Under the pieces are notes generated by a model. It made no database searches. It had not been told where the DNA came from and saw nothing but the letters and a program-made list of their open reading frames with translations. This document shows, one piece after another, positions 52,259 through 60,890 of a stretch of DNA of 64,000 bases; positions within the stretch are counted from its first letter, which is position 1, and each line of letters starts with the position of its first letter. A program made the position numbers and the translations under genes. The DNA is from Thalassospira marina (lineage in GTDB: Bacteria > Pseudomonadota > Alphaproteobacteria > Rhodospirillales > Thalassospiraceae), in the NCBI RefSeq assembly GCF_002844375.1, contig NZ_CP024199.1, positions 4,256,001 through 4,320,000 of the forward strand. Reading direction: 5' to 3'.

Positions 52259-52690
52259 AAAGCTAAAATTTCAAAGCCAATCGCCCGGGAAACCAGCACT
52301 ATTTATAAAAGGCGCCCCTCGCAATTCGGGCGCCTCTTATCTTTGAAAACTGGCTGTAAGCCGATGTTTAAGAGCGTCTTACAGTGCTTTCTCATACAGG
52401 CCTCTCACCCCAGCAGAAGAAAATGGCCCAACAAAACAAGCACAAGGGCCTCAAATTTGCGGCAAAATTACACGCTGCAACCCACAAACCATCGGCAAAG
52501 CCTGCCGCACCTTGCCTGCCAACCCTGCTTATAACTGACAAAATCACGCCTGCTTGCGTGGTAAACTGCTTGCAGCAACAACTTCAAGGCAGGCATATAG
52601 ATGCATCAGCCAGGTCGTTTAACAGCTTTGAACGCCACAATGGCCTGATAGATACCACCTCTGCCCCATCTTCCAGACAGGAGCCCGCCA
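52259..52690. other. Non-coding interval
   Basis: 432 bases. A terminator lies at 52310-52335. The remaining stretch contains short reading frames without ribosome-binding sites or family resemblance. I see no clear promoter or RNA gene. Confidence 0.45.
52310..52335 (+). terminator. Intrinsic terminator after the YyaL-like gene
   Basis: An 8-bp stem (AGGCGCCC / GGGCGCCT) with a 10-base loop, followed by a moderately T-rich stretch. Confidence 0.7.
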
Positions 52691-53188
52691 ATGCCGCAAA
52701 TTTCGATCAACAGCCCTGTTGGCGCCCTGACAATTTTCGAATTTGATGATGAAATCGTCTCGCTGGATTGGGGTTTCGTGGAAGATATGGAAACCAGCCC
52801 GGTGCTGGAAGAAGCCAAATCGCAGATCAATGCCTATTTCGCCCGCAAGCTCACGCGTTTTGACCTGCCCCTATCCCCTGGCGGAACACCCTTTCAGGCG
52901 GCCGTTTGGGCGGCAATGTGCGAAATTCCGCTGGGCCAAACAGCCACCTATCAGGACCTGGCCCGTGCGGCAGGATCACCCAAGGGATTTCGCGCCGTTG
53001 GCATGGCCTGCGGCAAAAACCCGATTCCCATCCTGATCCCCTGCCATCGTGTTTTGGCAAGCGGCGGTAAACCGGGCGGATATTCCGGTGATGGTGGCTT
53101 GGAAACCAAGGAAATGCTGCTCAAGCTTGAAGGGGTTGATCTTTACAAACCAAAAGCTGATCAGCGGCAGGATGCCTTTGACCTTTGA
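52691..53188 (+). CDS. ogt: Methylated-DNA-protein-cysteine methyltransferase
   Basis: A 165-residue O6-alkylguanine repair protein; the acceptor cysteine is in PCHRVLA (near residue 118). FQAAVWAAMCEIPLGQTATY and GFRAVGMACGKNPIPILIPC are the family core. It is a suicide protein that takes the alkyl group from O6-methylguanine. AGGAG lies seven bases before the ATG. The N-terminal half is short, as in Ogt rather than Ada. Confidence 0.93.
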   Translation: MPQISINSPVGALTIFEFDDEIVSLDWGFVEDMETSPVLEEAKSQINAYFARKLTRFDLPLSPGGTPFQAAVWAAMCEIPLGQTATYQDLARAAGSPKGFRAVGMACGKNPIPILIPCHRVLASGGKPGGYSGDGGLETKEMLLKLEGVDLYKPKADQRQDAFDL

Positions 53189-53394
53189 TAACGCCACAAC
53201 GCCAATCGCCAAAACCAGGATTGTCGTGGGAACTAATGGGCCATTTTTCGCTGTAATTACGCGAAAATATTTTGATCTTTGATCAATCAGAAATATCTAT
53301 CTGAAAATTGATATTTGCCTGGCAAAGCTATAACGGCATTTTTTCGCACCCAAAGGATGCCCCGAGCCAGAACGATTTTATGCAAAAATCGGAA

Positions 53395-53427
53395 AAAACC
53401 CCGAAAGAAGGCTGAAAATCAGCCTTC
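53395..53427 (-). terminator. Terminator overlapping the stop codon of the HD-domain gene
   Basis: A 9-bp perfect stem (GAAGGCTGA / TCAGCCTTC) with an AAA loop; the stop codon lies within the stem, and GGTTTTTTCC follows on the minus strand. Confidence 0.78.
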
Positions 53428-53988
53428 AGCCGCCTGCATTTCGGCCTCGTGCCACGCCCTGACATCGCGTGAAATGGCATCAAAACGCTCGCTCAGCCCG
53501 GTGCTGACGATACGGCACGGGGCAACCACGGCTTCAGCCCAATCAACGTAACGTAAAATCTGGGCACGGTCCCAGCCAATTGGCGTATCGGTCAGCATCG
53601 CACCGACATTGGCAATTTTGTCGGCCAGCCGAACCAGCTTTGCGCTATTGCTTAGATGCGGGGCCATTTCGATCTGTTTGGCCTTACGGTCATCACGCGG
53701 TAATGCCTTGTCATCACTGACTTCCAGGACGATATCGGCAATGTTTTCGTTAAAACAGGCAGCTATTTCGTCGCGGCTGGCACCACAATCCTCAATCACA
53801 TCATGCAAAATTGCGGCACATAACACGTCTTCGGGGGTGTCAGGCTCGCATTCAACAATCAGGCGGGCAACCTCAATCGGATGGTTGATATAGGGTTCCT
53901 GTGCCGGGCCTTTACGGCGCTGATCGCGATGGGCACGGGCGGCAAAGTCGACGGATTTTAAAAGAAGCTGCATCTTCCTGTCGGTCAT
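53419..53988 (-). CDS. HD-domain (p)ppGpp hydrolase-like protein (small alarmone hydrolase)
   Basis: A 189-residue HD-domain protein related to the hydrolase half of SpoT and to MESH1. Metal-ligand positions are visible: His20 (ARAHRDQRRKG), His36 (YINHPIEVA), His62-Asp63 (LHDVIED) and a basic VRLADKIAN segment. No synthetase or TGS domain is present, so it is a stand-alone hydrolase of (p)ppGpp or a related nucleotide. It is convergent with ogt. The function is inferred from the family. Confidence 0.83.
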   Translation of the reverse strand: MTDRKMQLLLKSVDFAARAHRDQRRKGPAQEPYINHPIEVARLIVECEPDTPEDVLCAAILHDVIEDCGASRDEIAACFNENIADIVLEVSDDKALPRDDRKAKQIEMAPHLSNSAKLVRLADKIANVGAMLTDTPIGWDRAQILRYVDWAEAVVAPCRIVSTGLSERFDAISRDVRAWHEAEMQAAEG

Positions 53989-54110
53989 AGTGAATACTGA
54001 AGCCAGCGTCCCACGACTTTAAAATCGCTGCAAGCATTGATCGTCTATCGACATCGAATTTCCCCATCCCCACATATGATCCAGACAGATCAAAAATATC
54101 TGGAGGGCCC

Positions 54111-54416
54111 ATGCCGCGCAGCATGTCTTTGGTGCTTACGCTTGAAAACAGAAATGCCAGCACATCCCTGCATCTTACCAGCCTGGCACCCCAAACCGGT
54201 TGGCAAAGCCTACCACCCCGCCATCTGGAACCGGGCACACGACAAACCTGCTGCATTGAAACGACCGATGAAATCACGGTAACCATGCATTATGGGAACT
54301 GCCATATTGGCCTGCATATGGGCAATGGCATTGTCGATATTGAACCGGGCTTGGCCGAAATCAAACATCAAGCAATGTCGGGAAACCGGGCTGAAATCAC
54401 CCTTAAACTGGCCTGA
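54111..54416 (+). CDS. Small hypothetical protein
   Basis: A 101-residue protein with no family I recognise. The second half (TVTMHYGNCHIGLHMGNGIV) has a beta-strand-like alternation. The ATG has a good GGAGG ribosome-binding site, which is the main support. No signal peptide or membrane segment is visible. It is divergent from the alarmone hydrolase and precedes the parS variant at 54550. Confidence 0.5.
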   Translation: MPRSMSLVLTLENRNASTSLHLTSLAPQTGWQSLPPRHLEPGTRQTCCIETTDEITVTMHYGNCHIGLHMGNGIVDIEPGLAEIKHQAMSGNRAEITLKLA

Positions 54417-54549
54417 TCATGCCAGACGGGAAGCCAGTCCACACCGCCCCCGTACAGTGCAAAGACGATGATATTTATGACTGGATTGTGCGAAGGCCGC
54501 CACATAACCGTCAAAACTTACCTGCCGGGCATGACCAACCGAGCCAAAA

Positions 54550-54565
54550 TGTTTCCCGTGAAACA
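54550..54565. other. Near-consensus parS site
   Basis: TGTTTCCCGTGAAACA differs from the parS consensus by one central base. It is intergenic and about 9 kb from parAB. Confidence 0.7.
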
Positions 54566-54648
54566 TTTTCACGATACGGATCGCACAGTGTGATGTTTCA
54601 CCACCCTGCCCTGCTTTCGCATTCGGCCTGAAAAACAGCACAAAAACA

Positions 54649-54678
54649 AAAACGGGACCCATCAGGGGCCCCGCTTTG
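54649..54678 (-). terminator. Probable terminator of rho
   Basis: CGGGACCC pairs with GGGCCCCG with one internal mismatch; on the minus strand it is followed by a T-rich stretch (GTTTTTGTTTTTG). Confidence 0.55.
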
Positions 54679-54722
54679 TTACCTACCATTCCGGCTGTCA
54701 GGTGCTTGTGGCGCCAATGACA

Positions 54723-55985
54723 TCATCCATTCATGGAATCGAAAAAGTCGTCGTTGTTTTTGGTGGTCTTGAGCTTGCCAAGCAGGAATTCCATCGCGTC
54801 CTGCGGGCCCATCGGGTTGAGGATACGGCGCAGTACCCACATTTTCGACAGCTCGTTTTTGCCAACCAGCAACTCTTCCTTACGGGTACCCGATTTAAGA
54901 ATATCGATCGCCGGGAAGATACGTTTGTCAGCCAGCTTACGATCCAGGATAAGTTCGGAGTTACCCGTACCCTTGAATTCTTCAAAGATGACTTCGTCCA
55001 TACGCGAGCCGGTATCGATCAGCGCGGTCGCAATAATGGTAAGCGAGCCACCTTCTTCGATGTTACGCGCAGCACCAAAGAAACGTTTCGGACGTTGCAG
55101 GGCGTTTGCATCGACACCACCGGTCAAAACCTTGCCCGAGCTTGGGACCACGGTGTTGTATGCACGCGCCAGACGGGTGATCGAGTCGAGCAGGATGACA
55201 ACATCATGCTTGTGTTCGACCAGACGTTTGGCCTTTTCCAGAACCATTTCCGTAACCTGGACGTGACGCTGTGCCGGTTCGTCAAAGGTCGAGCTGATAA
55301 CCTCGCCCTTCACCGAACGGTCCATGTCGGTCACTTCTTCCGGGCGTTCGTCAATCAGCAGAACGATCAGATAGGCTTCCGGGTGGTTTTCCTCGATCGC
55401 ATGCGCGATATTCTGCAGCATCACGGTTTTACCGGTGCGCGGCGGCGCGACGATCAGGGCACGCTGACCTTTACCCAGCGGCGATACAAGTTCGATCACC
55501 CGGTTGGTGATGTCCTTGTTGCCTTCCTGGTCCAGATGACGTTCCATTTTCAGGGATTCATCCGGATAAAGCGGCGTCAGGTTGTCAAAGTTGATGCGAT
55601 GACGGACTTTTTCCGGCGCATCAAAGTTGACCTTGTCGACCTTGAGCAGCGCGAAATAACGTTCCCCTTCCTTGGGTGAACGGATTTGCCCTTCAACAGT
55701 GTCACCGGTACGCAGACCAAACCGGCGAACCTGGCTTGGCGAGACATAAATATCATCCGGACCAGCCAGATAGTTGGCTTCCGGGCTGCGCAAAAAGCCG
55801 AAACCGTCCGGCAGCACTTCCAGAACACCCTCGCCGTAAATGGCATGATCGTTTTCTGCAAGCTGCTTGAGAATGGCAAACATCAGCTCCTGCTTGCGCA
55901 AGGTGCTGGCATTTTCAATTTCGAGCTCTTCCGAAAGGGCCAGAAGCTCGGTCGGAGATTTAAGTTTCAGTTCCTGGAGATGCAT
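54723..55985 (-). CDS. rho: Transcription termination factor Rho
   Basis: A 420-residue hexameric RNA helicase. The N-terminal RNA-binding domain begins MHLQELKLKSPTELLALSEE; a cold-shock-like OB fold covers residues 50-120 (GFGFLRSPEANYL). The P-loop APPRTGKT is near residue 178, and LLIDERPEEVTDM follows. The length matches E. coli Rho (419). The ATG at 55985 is chosen; an upstream in-frame reading to 56102 adds 39 unrelated residues. The 264-base leader could allow autoregulation. Confidence 0.97.
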   Translation of the reverse strand: MHLQELKLKSPTELLALSEELEIENASTLRKQELMFAILKQLAENDHAIYGEGVLEVLPDGFGFLRSPEANYLAGPDDIYVSPSQVRRFGLRTGDTVEGQIRSPKEGERYFALLKVDKVNFDAPEKVRHRINFDNLTPLYPDESLKMERHLDQEGNKDITNRVIELVSPLGKGQRALIVAPPRTGKTVMLQNIAHAIEENHPEAYLIVLLIDERPEEVTDMDRSVKGEVISSTFDEPAQRHVQVTEMVLEKAKRLVEHKHDVVILLDSITRLARAYNTVVPSSGKVLTGGVDANALQRPKRFFGAARNIEEGGSLTIIATALIDTGSRMDEVIFEEFKGTGNSELILDRKLADKRIFPAIDILKSGTRKEELLVGKNELSKMWVLRRILNPMGPQDAMEFLLGKLKTTKNNDDFFDSMNG

Positions 55986-56249
55986 ATGTGCGTATGATGA
56001 TCTGTGATTGCCGGAAAGGGCGAATAGGTAAGGATGGAAGGGCGATATTTGAGTACAGTTTTCCGTGTCGCATTTGGAGATACGACATACGAATACCGAC
56101 AATAAACCGCTGATTGCTTAAGGTAGGGACGTTTCGTGCAGAACGTGACGAAACATGAGAAACAGATAACGCCGATCTGGTGATTAGTCAAACCGCTTTG
56201 GGCCAAAGACCCGCAATCAATGTGATTGAGGTCACACTGACGGGTAATT

Positions 56250-56606
56250 TCAACCGCGCTCCTGCACAATCCGCAGCATACGCGTCAATTGATCCTGATT
56301 TAATCCCGCAATGCGTTCGGCCAAAAGATTGGCAAGTTCGGTCGCTGCGGGTTCCAGACCGGCGGTATCAACCGTCACCTTGGGATGGGACAATTGCGCC
56401 AGTCGTTTTATCTCATCGACTTCGTCCCAAATCAAATTAAAATATCCGCAAATCTGCTGGACCAGGCCCGGGCTCGGCCGACCACGATGCCCGTGCTCCA
56501 ACGCCGAAAGATAGGCCGGCGAAAGCTGCAGCGCGGTTGCCATTTCCGTCAGGGTTACATTCTGGCGCGTTCGCAATTCGCGAATGCGATTGCCAAAAGG
56601 TGTCAC
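56250..56606 (-). CDS. XRE-family helix-turn-helix regulator
   Basis: A 118-residue protein with a Cro/CI-type helix-turn-helix (GNRIRELRTRQNVTLTEMAT, ALQLSPAYLSALEHG) and a helical C-terminal half. A GTG start at 56606 is chosen: GGAG lies six bases upstream and the GTGA overlaps the stop of the Smr gene. The Smr-XRE pair is conserved in alphaproteobacteria. The target is unknown. Confidence 0.85.
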   Translation of the reverse strand: MTPFGNRIRELRTRQNVTLTEMATALQLSPAYLSALEHGHRGRPSPGLVQQICGYFNLIWDEVDEIKRLAQLSHPKVTVDTAGLEPAATELANLLAERIAGLNQDQLTRMLRIVQERG

Positions 56607-57271
56607 ACACGTCTCCGTTTCAACAAAACATAAAAGGCCCCGGCGCCACCATGGCCGATTTGCGCCTGGGTAACAGCCAGTATATGCGGGCGCAGCCGTG
56701 GCGCACTCAGCCATTGTGGCAATCGCTGGCGCAAAAGGCCGGTGCGGCCATATTCATCGGCACGGCTACCCTTGCCCGTAATGACCAATACACAGCGTTT
56801 ATCATTGCGCCAGGCCTTTTCGATAAAGGCATTCAGGGCATGATGGGCCACTTCCTGGGTCATGCCATGCAAATCGATCCGCCCTTCAATGGGCATACGG
56901 CCCTTTTTAAACCGGTCCGCCGTTGACCGATCAATACCGGCAGTATTCCCGGTTTTAATATCCTGCAAACCGGGGTTTTTCGGCGCTGGCGTGCGGTTGG
57001 CATCCCTGGCCGAGGGAAGATTACGTGCCAGCCTGTTTGCTTCTGAACGCGCAATTTCATCGCCCAGCGACGCGGTTGGCGGAATGGCGGTATCACTGCT
57101 GTTCTGGCTGGCAACCATCGCCAGTTCTTCTTCCAGCGCATTATCAAACTCATCGCGCAAACCTTTGCGACGCGCGCGCAAAGGCATGACATCACGGGTG
57201 AAAGCATCCCACAGGGCTTTCTCCGATTCTGTCACATTGCGGCGACGGCGATGGTTCTTACGATCTGTCAT
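56603..57271 (-). CDS. Smr-domain (small MutS-related) protein
   Basis: A 222-residue protein with a charged, probably disordered N-terminal part (about 1-120) and a C-terminal Smr domain: RIDLHGMTQEVAHHAL with the LDLHG-type motif near residue 133, then LVITGKGSRADEYGRTGLLR. Smr domains have DNA or RNA endonuclease activity; the substrate here is unknown. It is translationally coupled to the XRE gene downstream. In relatives mltA precedes it, but not here. Confidence 0.9.
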   Translation of the reverse strand: MTDRKNHRRRRNVTESEKALWDAFTRDVMPLRARRKGLRDEFDNALEEELAMVASQNSSDTAIPPTASLGDEIARSEANRLARNLPSARDANRTPAPKNPGLQDIKTGNTAGIDRSTADRFKKGRMPIEGRIDLHGMTQEVAHHALNAFIEKAWRNDKRCVLVITGKGSRADEYGRTGLLRQRLPQWLSAPRLRPHILAVTQAQIGHGGAGAFYVLLKRRRV

Positions 57272-57706
57272 TGGCTAACATATAGCCGGAATGTTTAAAA
57301 AATGCATCGCACAGAAACGCCCGAAACCAGCGAAATTTTCCAAAATCACAAAGTTTTCGGCAAATAATGCGTTTCTCTTTTGCAATAGCCCGTTCCTCTG
57401 CTTTTCGATCAGCAATCAGCTACTGTATTTTGACCAAGGCGCACAAGTATATCGGTAACAAACTAAAACACCGCCATAAACAGCCCTCATGGGCAATACA
57501 CAGCCGAAATATGCTTCCAATAACCGCCAAATCACTGCTTTTGACCTGCATTACCCAAATTCGGACCACGAAACCGGCAATACCAGCCCACAATCAGCAA
57601 AAAAGCCGGCAGGAATTCCCACCGGCTTTTGTTTTTGTGCAATCTGTCAGTCAGCCTGGGAGGCGATATTCAATATCACGCCGGGTCTGCGCACAGAAAA
57701 AGCGCC
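57272..57706. other. Non-coding interval
   Basis: 435 bases between lutC and the Smr gene. It contains the lut terminator (57599-57636). Otherwise the stretch is AT-richer than its surroundings with short frames that resemble no family. It is a plausible site of past rearrangement, but no repeat or att-like sequence is visible. Confidence 0.45.
57599..57636. terminator. Terminator of the lut operon
   Basis: A 9-bp stem (AAAAGCCGG / CCGGCTTTT) with a 12-base loop; six T follow on the minus strand and GTTTTTG on the plus strand. Confidence 0.85.
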
Positions 57707-58399
57707 TTACGCGTCGTCATTGACCAGAATAATATGCAAACGCCGTGGCCCATGGGCACCCAATTGCAGGGTCTGTTCGATATCGCCAGTCCGTGACGGG
57801 CCGGTAACCCACAAAAATGTCCGTGGCATGGTGCCGCGCCCCTGATTTTGCCGCTGCAAACCCCACACTTCCTCGTAGGTTCCCACAACCTGGCTGGTTT
57901 TCAGAACAACGATATGGGTATCTGGCAGCATATTAAGGGTATAGGGCTGATCAGGGCCGGAACGCAGCATCAGGCTGCCGGTTTCAGCCACCGCCGCAAA
58001 GGCGGGTGTCACGCTGACCATATCCTGCGGGCCAGCAACACCACTTGATGTTTCAAGCGTGGTCTTAGCCCAATCCATGCCGGTAATTGCCGCATCCGGT
58101 GCCAGGCGGACCACCGCAGGCTGGTTATGCTCCGCCAGATAACGCGAAACTTCACCCGGTACGGCGTCAATCGTGTCAATCCGGCTGACAGAAGCGGCTA
58201 CTTCCTCGGCCATTTTAACAAACAGATCAAGCTGGGCTTTATGATCAATCTGTGCACGGGCCGGCATGATATTGCGCGGCGGGTTGGCAAGCCTGGCCAC
58301 GACCTCGGCCGGGGCATCCTGCGGGCCGGTATCACGGCCCAGATTTTTGCGGATACGGCCCAAAATGGCATTGCGCGAAGATGATGATGACTGGTTCAT
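57707..58399 (-). CDS. lutC: Lactate utilisation protein C (LUD domain)
   Basis: A 230-residue LUD-domain protein, third member of the LutABC L-lactate oxidation complex. The start MNQSSSSSRNAILGRIRKNL is followed by the family's core (VVRLAPDAAITGMDW, VAGPQDMVSVTPAFAAVAET) and the C-terminal TGPSRTGDIEQTLQLGAHGP, which is strongly conserved. A GGAG-containing site precedes the ATG at 58399. Cotranscribed with lutA and lutB. Confidence 0.9.
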   Translation of the reverse strand: MNQSSSSSRNAILGRIRKNLGRDTGPQDAPAEVVARLANPPRNIMPARAQIDHKAQLDLFVKMAEEVAASVSRIDTIDAVPGEVSRYLAEHNQPAVVRLAPDAAITGMDWAKTTLETSSGVAGPQDMVSVTPAFAAVAETGSLMLRSGPDQPYTLNMLPDTHIVVLKTSQVVGTYEEVWGLQRQNQGRGTMPRTFLWVTGPSRTGDIEQTLQLGAHGPRRLHIILVNDDA

Positions 58400-58415
58400 A
58401 AAATCTGCTCCGGCG

Positions 58416-59846
58416 TCAGGCTTTTTTTGCGGCTTGCTGTTCCGCCCAAAGCTGTTTGAAGGTTTTGCCCTCGGGGGCTGGCATATCGCGAATGTCGGTC
58501 CAGCCGCCTGCAAGCGGCAATTTACCAATCTTCTGGCTGCGCCCGGCCATGGATTTCAACACCCGTACGGCCAAACCTGTTGCCTTGCCATACAGTGCCG
58601 GTCGGCTGGCAAACCAGGCCCATAAACGGATGCCAAACCGCATGGATTGCGGCCCCAGATGTTTTTCAAATTCGCGTTCGCGCCAGTGACGCATCATTTT
58701 TGGCAGGGGAATACGCATCGGGCAGACTTCCTCGCATTTCCCGCAAAAAGTTGATGCATTGGGCAAATGCCCGGCTTCATCCACACCAATCAGCGATGGC
58801 GTCAAAACTGACCCCATCGGCCCCGGATAAACCCAGCCATAGGCATGGCCGCCCACCGCCCCGTAAACCGGGCAATGGTTCATACAGGCCGCACAGCGAA
58901 TACAGCGCAACATTTCCTGAAATTCGGTGCCCAACATATTGGACCGGCCATTATCAAGCAAAATGACATGATATTCTTCCGGCCCATCCAGGTCGCCATC
59001 GCGCTTTGGCCCGGTGGAAAAAGTCGTATAGGACGACATTTCCTGCCCGGTTGCCGACCGCGCCAGAACCCGCAGAATGGTTGATGCATCCTCAAGGGTG
59101 GGCACCACCTTTTCCAGGCTGGCAATGGCAATATGCACCTTCGAGAGGGTCTGGGTCAGGTCGCCATTGCCTTCATTGGTGACAATCACCGACGTTCCCG
59201 TTTCCGCAATCAGAAAATTGGCGCCGGTAATGCCGATATCGGCAGCAAAGAAATGCTCACGCATCACTTCGCGGGCTTCATCCAGCAAATCGCGCGGTTC
59301 ATCAAGCGGGCGGTTAATATCGCGCCCCTTATGGGTTTCACGGAAACTGTCTGCCACCTGTTCCTTATGAACATGGATGGCCGGAGCAATGATGTGGCTG
59401 GGCGGTTCATTGCGCAACTGGATGATATATTCACCAAGGTCGGTTTCAACGACCTTCAGATCCTGTTTTTCCAAAAAGGCATTCAGGCCGATTTCTTCCG
59501 AAATCATCGATTTGCCCTTCAGCACCGATTTGGCCTTTTTATCCTGGCAAATCTTCAAAACCGTTTGCCGGGCTTCCTCGGCATCCGCGCACCAGTGCAC
59601 ATGCCCGCCATTGGCAATGACATTGGCTTCAAACGCGCTCAGATAATGGTCAAGATTGGCCAGGGTATGGTTTTTGATGTCGCGCGCGGTATCACGAAGC
59701 TGCTCAAATTCCGGCATATTGGCGATGGCAGCGGTGCGTTTATCCTTGAAACCGGTTTTAAGACGGCCAAGGGCACGCTGCAGGCTGGCATCATGCAGGG
59801 CGTGATGGGCATTCTGTTTGAATTTCGGCGATGTTGACTGTTCCAT
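58416..59846 (-). CDS. lutB: Lactate utilisation iron-sulfur protein B
   Basis: A 476-residue LutB/LldF-type protein: an N-terminal LUD domain and a C-terminal ferredoxin domain with two [4Fe-4S] motifs, CIRCAACMNHCPVYG and CGKCEEVCPM. It oxidises L-lactate to pyruvate with LutA and LutC and passes the electrons on through its clusters. The ATG lies three bases after the lutA stop. Full length. Confidence 0.94.
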   Translation of the reverse strand: MEQSTSPKFKQNAHHALHDASLQRALGRLKTGFKDKRTAAIANMPEFEQLRDTARDIKNHTLANLDHYLSAFEANVIANGGHVHWCADAEEARQTVLKICQDKKAKSVLKGKSMISEEIGLNAFLEKQDLKVVETDLGEYIIQLRNEPPSHIIAPAIHVHKEQVADSFRETHKGRDINRPLDEPRDLLDEAREVMREHFFAADIGITGANFLIAETGTSVIVTNEGNGDLTQTLSKVHIAIASLEKVVPTLEDASTILRVLARSATGQEMSSYTTFSTGPKRDGDLDGPEEYHVILLDNGRSNMLGTEFQEMLRCIRCAACMNHCPVYGAVGGHAYGWVYPGPMGSVLTPSLIGVDEAGHLPNASTFCGKCEEVCPMRIPLPKMMRHWREREFEKHLGPQSMRFGIRLWAWFASRPALYGKATGLAVRVLKSMAGRSQKIGKLPLAGGWTDIRDMPAPEGKTFKQLWAEQQAAKKA

Positions 59847-59849
59847 GAC

Positions 59850-60641
59850 CTAGCCCTTTTCCGTACCGGCAATGCCCGGGGCAGCCATTGTCATGTCCGC
59901 CAGAACCTCAGCAACATGGCGAACTTCGATATCCGATCCTTCACGGCGCAGCTTGCCTGCCATATTCAAAAGGCAGCCCATATCGCCCGCCACCAGCATG
60001 TCAGCACCGCTGTTTTTAATATCCGTGGTCTTGTCACCCACCATCTTGCCGGAAATTTCCGGGTATTTGACACAGAATGTCCCGCCAAACCCACAGCAGG
60101 TTTCGGGTTCCTGCAATTCCTTGATCTCAAGGCCCTTAACAGTGCGCAGCAATTTGCGCGGCTGTTCCTTGACCTTCAGTTCCCGCAGGCCCGAACAGCT
60201 ATCATGATAGGTAATGCTGCCATCAAAGGCGGCGGCAACGCCATCAAGCTTCATCACATCGGTTAAAAACGAAACCAGTTCCCAGGTTTTGCCTGCCAAT
60301 GCCTTTACCGGCTCAGCCAGTTCCGGGTCATTGGCAAACAGTTCGGGAAAATGCTTGATCATCATGCCCGCACAGGAACCGCTGGGGGCGACCACGTAAT
60401 CATGGTTTTCAAACATCGCAATCAGGGGCTTTGCCACCTTGCGCGCCGATTCCAGATCACCGGAATTGAAGGCCGGCTGGCCGCAGCATACCTGCTCCAT
60501 CGGCACATCAACAATACAGCCTGCTTCTTCAAGCAGTTTCACCGCCGAAAACCCCACAGTGGGGCGAAACATGTCGACCAAACAGGTCACAAACAGGCCC
60601 ACCCGTGGCTTGGATGATGGCGACGATGGCGCAGAAGACAT
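59850..60641 (-). CDS. lutA: Lactate utilisation protein A (CCG-domain Fe-S protein)
   Basis: A 263-residue protein with two CCG domains (QVCCGQPAFNSGD near residue 50 and ETCCGFGGTFCVKYPEIS near residue 190), which bind an Fe-S cluster and resemble the GlcF/HdrB family. It is the first gene of lutABC. GAGGGAACC precedes the ATG at 60641; an in-frame reading to 60731 adds 30 residues without family features. An LldR-type operator lies about 76 bases upstream. Confidence 0.92.
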   Translation of the reverse strand: MSSAPSSPSSKPRVGLFVTCLVDMFRPTVGFSAVKLLEEAGCIVDVPMEQVCCGQPAFNSGDLESARKVAKPLIAMFENHDYVVAPSGSCAGMMIKHFPELFANDPELAEPVKALAGKTWELVSFLTDVMKLDGVAAAFDGSITYHDSCSGLRELKVKEQPRKLLRTVKGLEIKELQEPETCCGFGGTFCVKYPEISGKMVGDKTTDIKNSGADMLVAGDMGCLLNMAGKLRREGSDIEVRHVAEVLADMTMAAPGIAGTEKG

Positions 60642-60716
60642 TCTGGTTCCCTCTCTGATAGGCGCATTGGCAAACATGATGTGCGGGATCTGCTTGCTCT
60701 TTTGCCGAAAACATCT

Positions 60717-60733
60717 AACTGGTATTACCAATT
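60717..60733. promoter_or_regulatory. GntR/FadR-type (LldR/PdhR-like) operator upstream of lutABC
   Basis: AACTGGTATTACCAATT fits the TTGGT-N3-ACCAA pattern known for PdhR and LldR regulators in one half exactly and in the other with one change. Such regulators respond to pyruvate or lactate. No regulator gene of this family is in the window. Confidence 0.65.
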
Positions 60734-60890
60734 TTGCATTCTACGGTCCAGCACTTGATAAAAGCCAGATGGATAAGGCGGGAAATTAACCCGCCAAATA
60801 CCAATGCCTAAAAGTTCCAACGGGTTCCAAAACAGCTTCAATACCTATAGAAATGGCCAAAAATTACGAAACAAGATTTATCGAAATTAT

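Larger units (their letters stand above)
54417..54722. other. Non-coding interval with parS variant
   Basis: 306 bases between the small hypothetical gene and rho. It contains a near-consensus parS (54550-54565), a half-site-like TGTTTCACC near 54594, and the rho terminator (54649-54678). Confidence 0.6.

Noticed and set aside
52384..52746. Plus-strand ORF of 120 codons before ogt
   Set aside because: It overlaps the ogt start in another frame, has no ribosome-binding site and no family resemblance.
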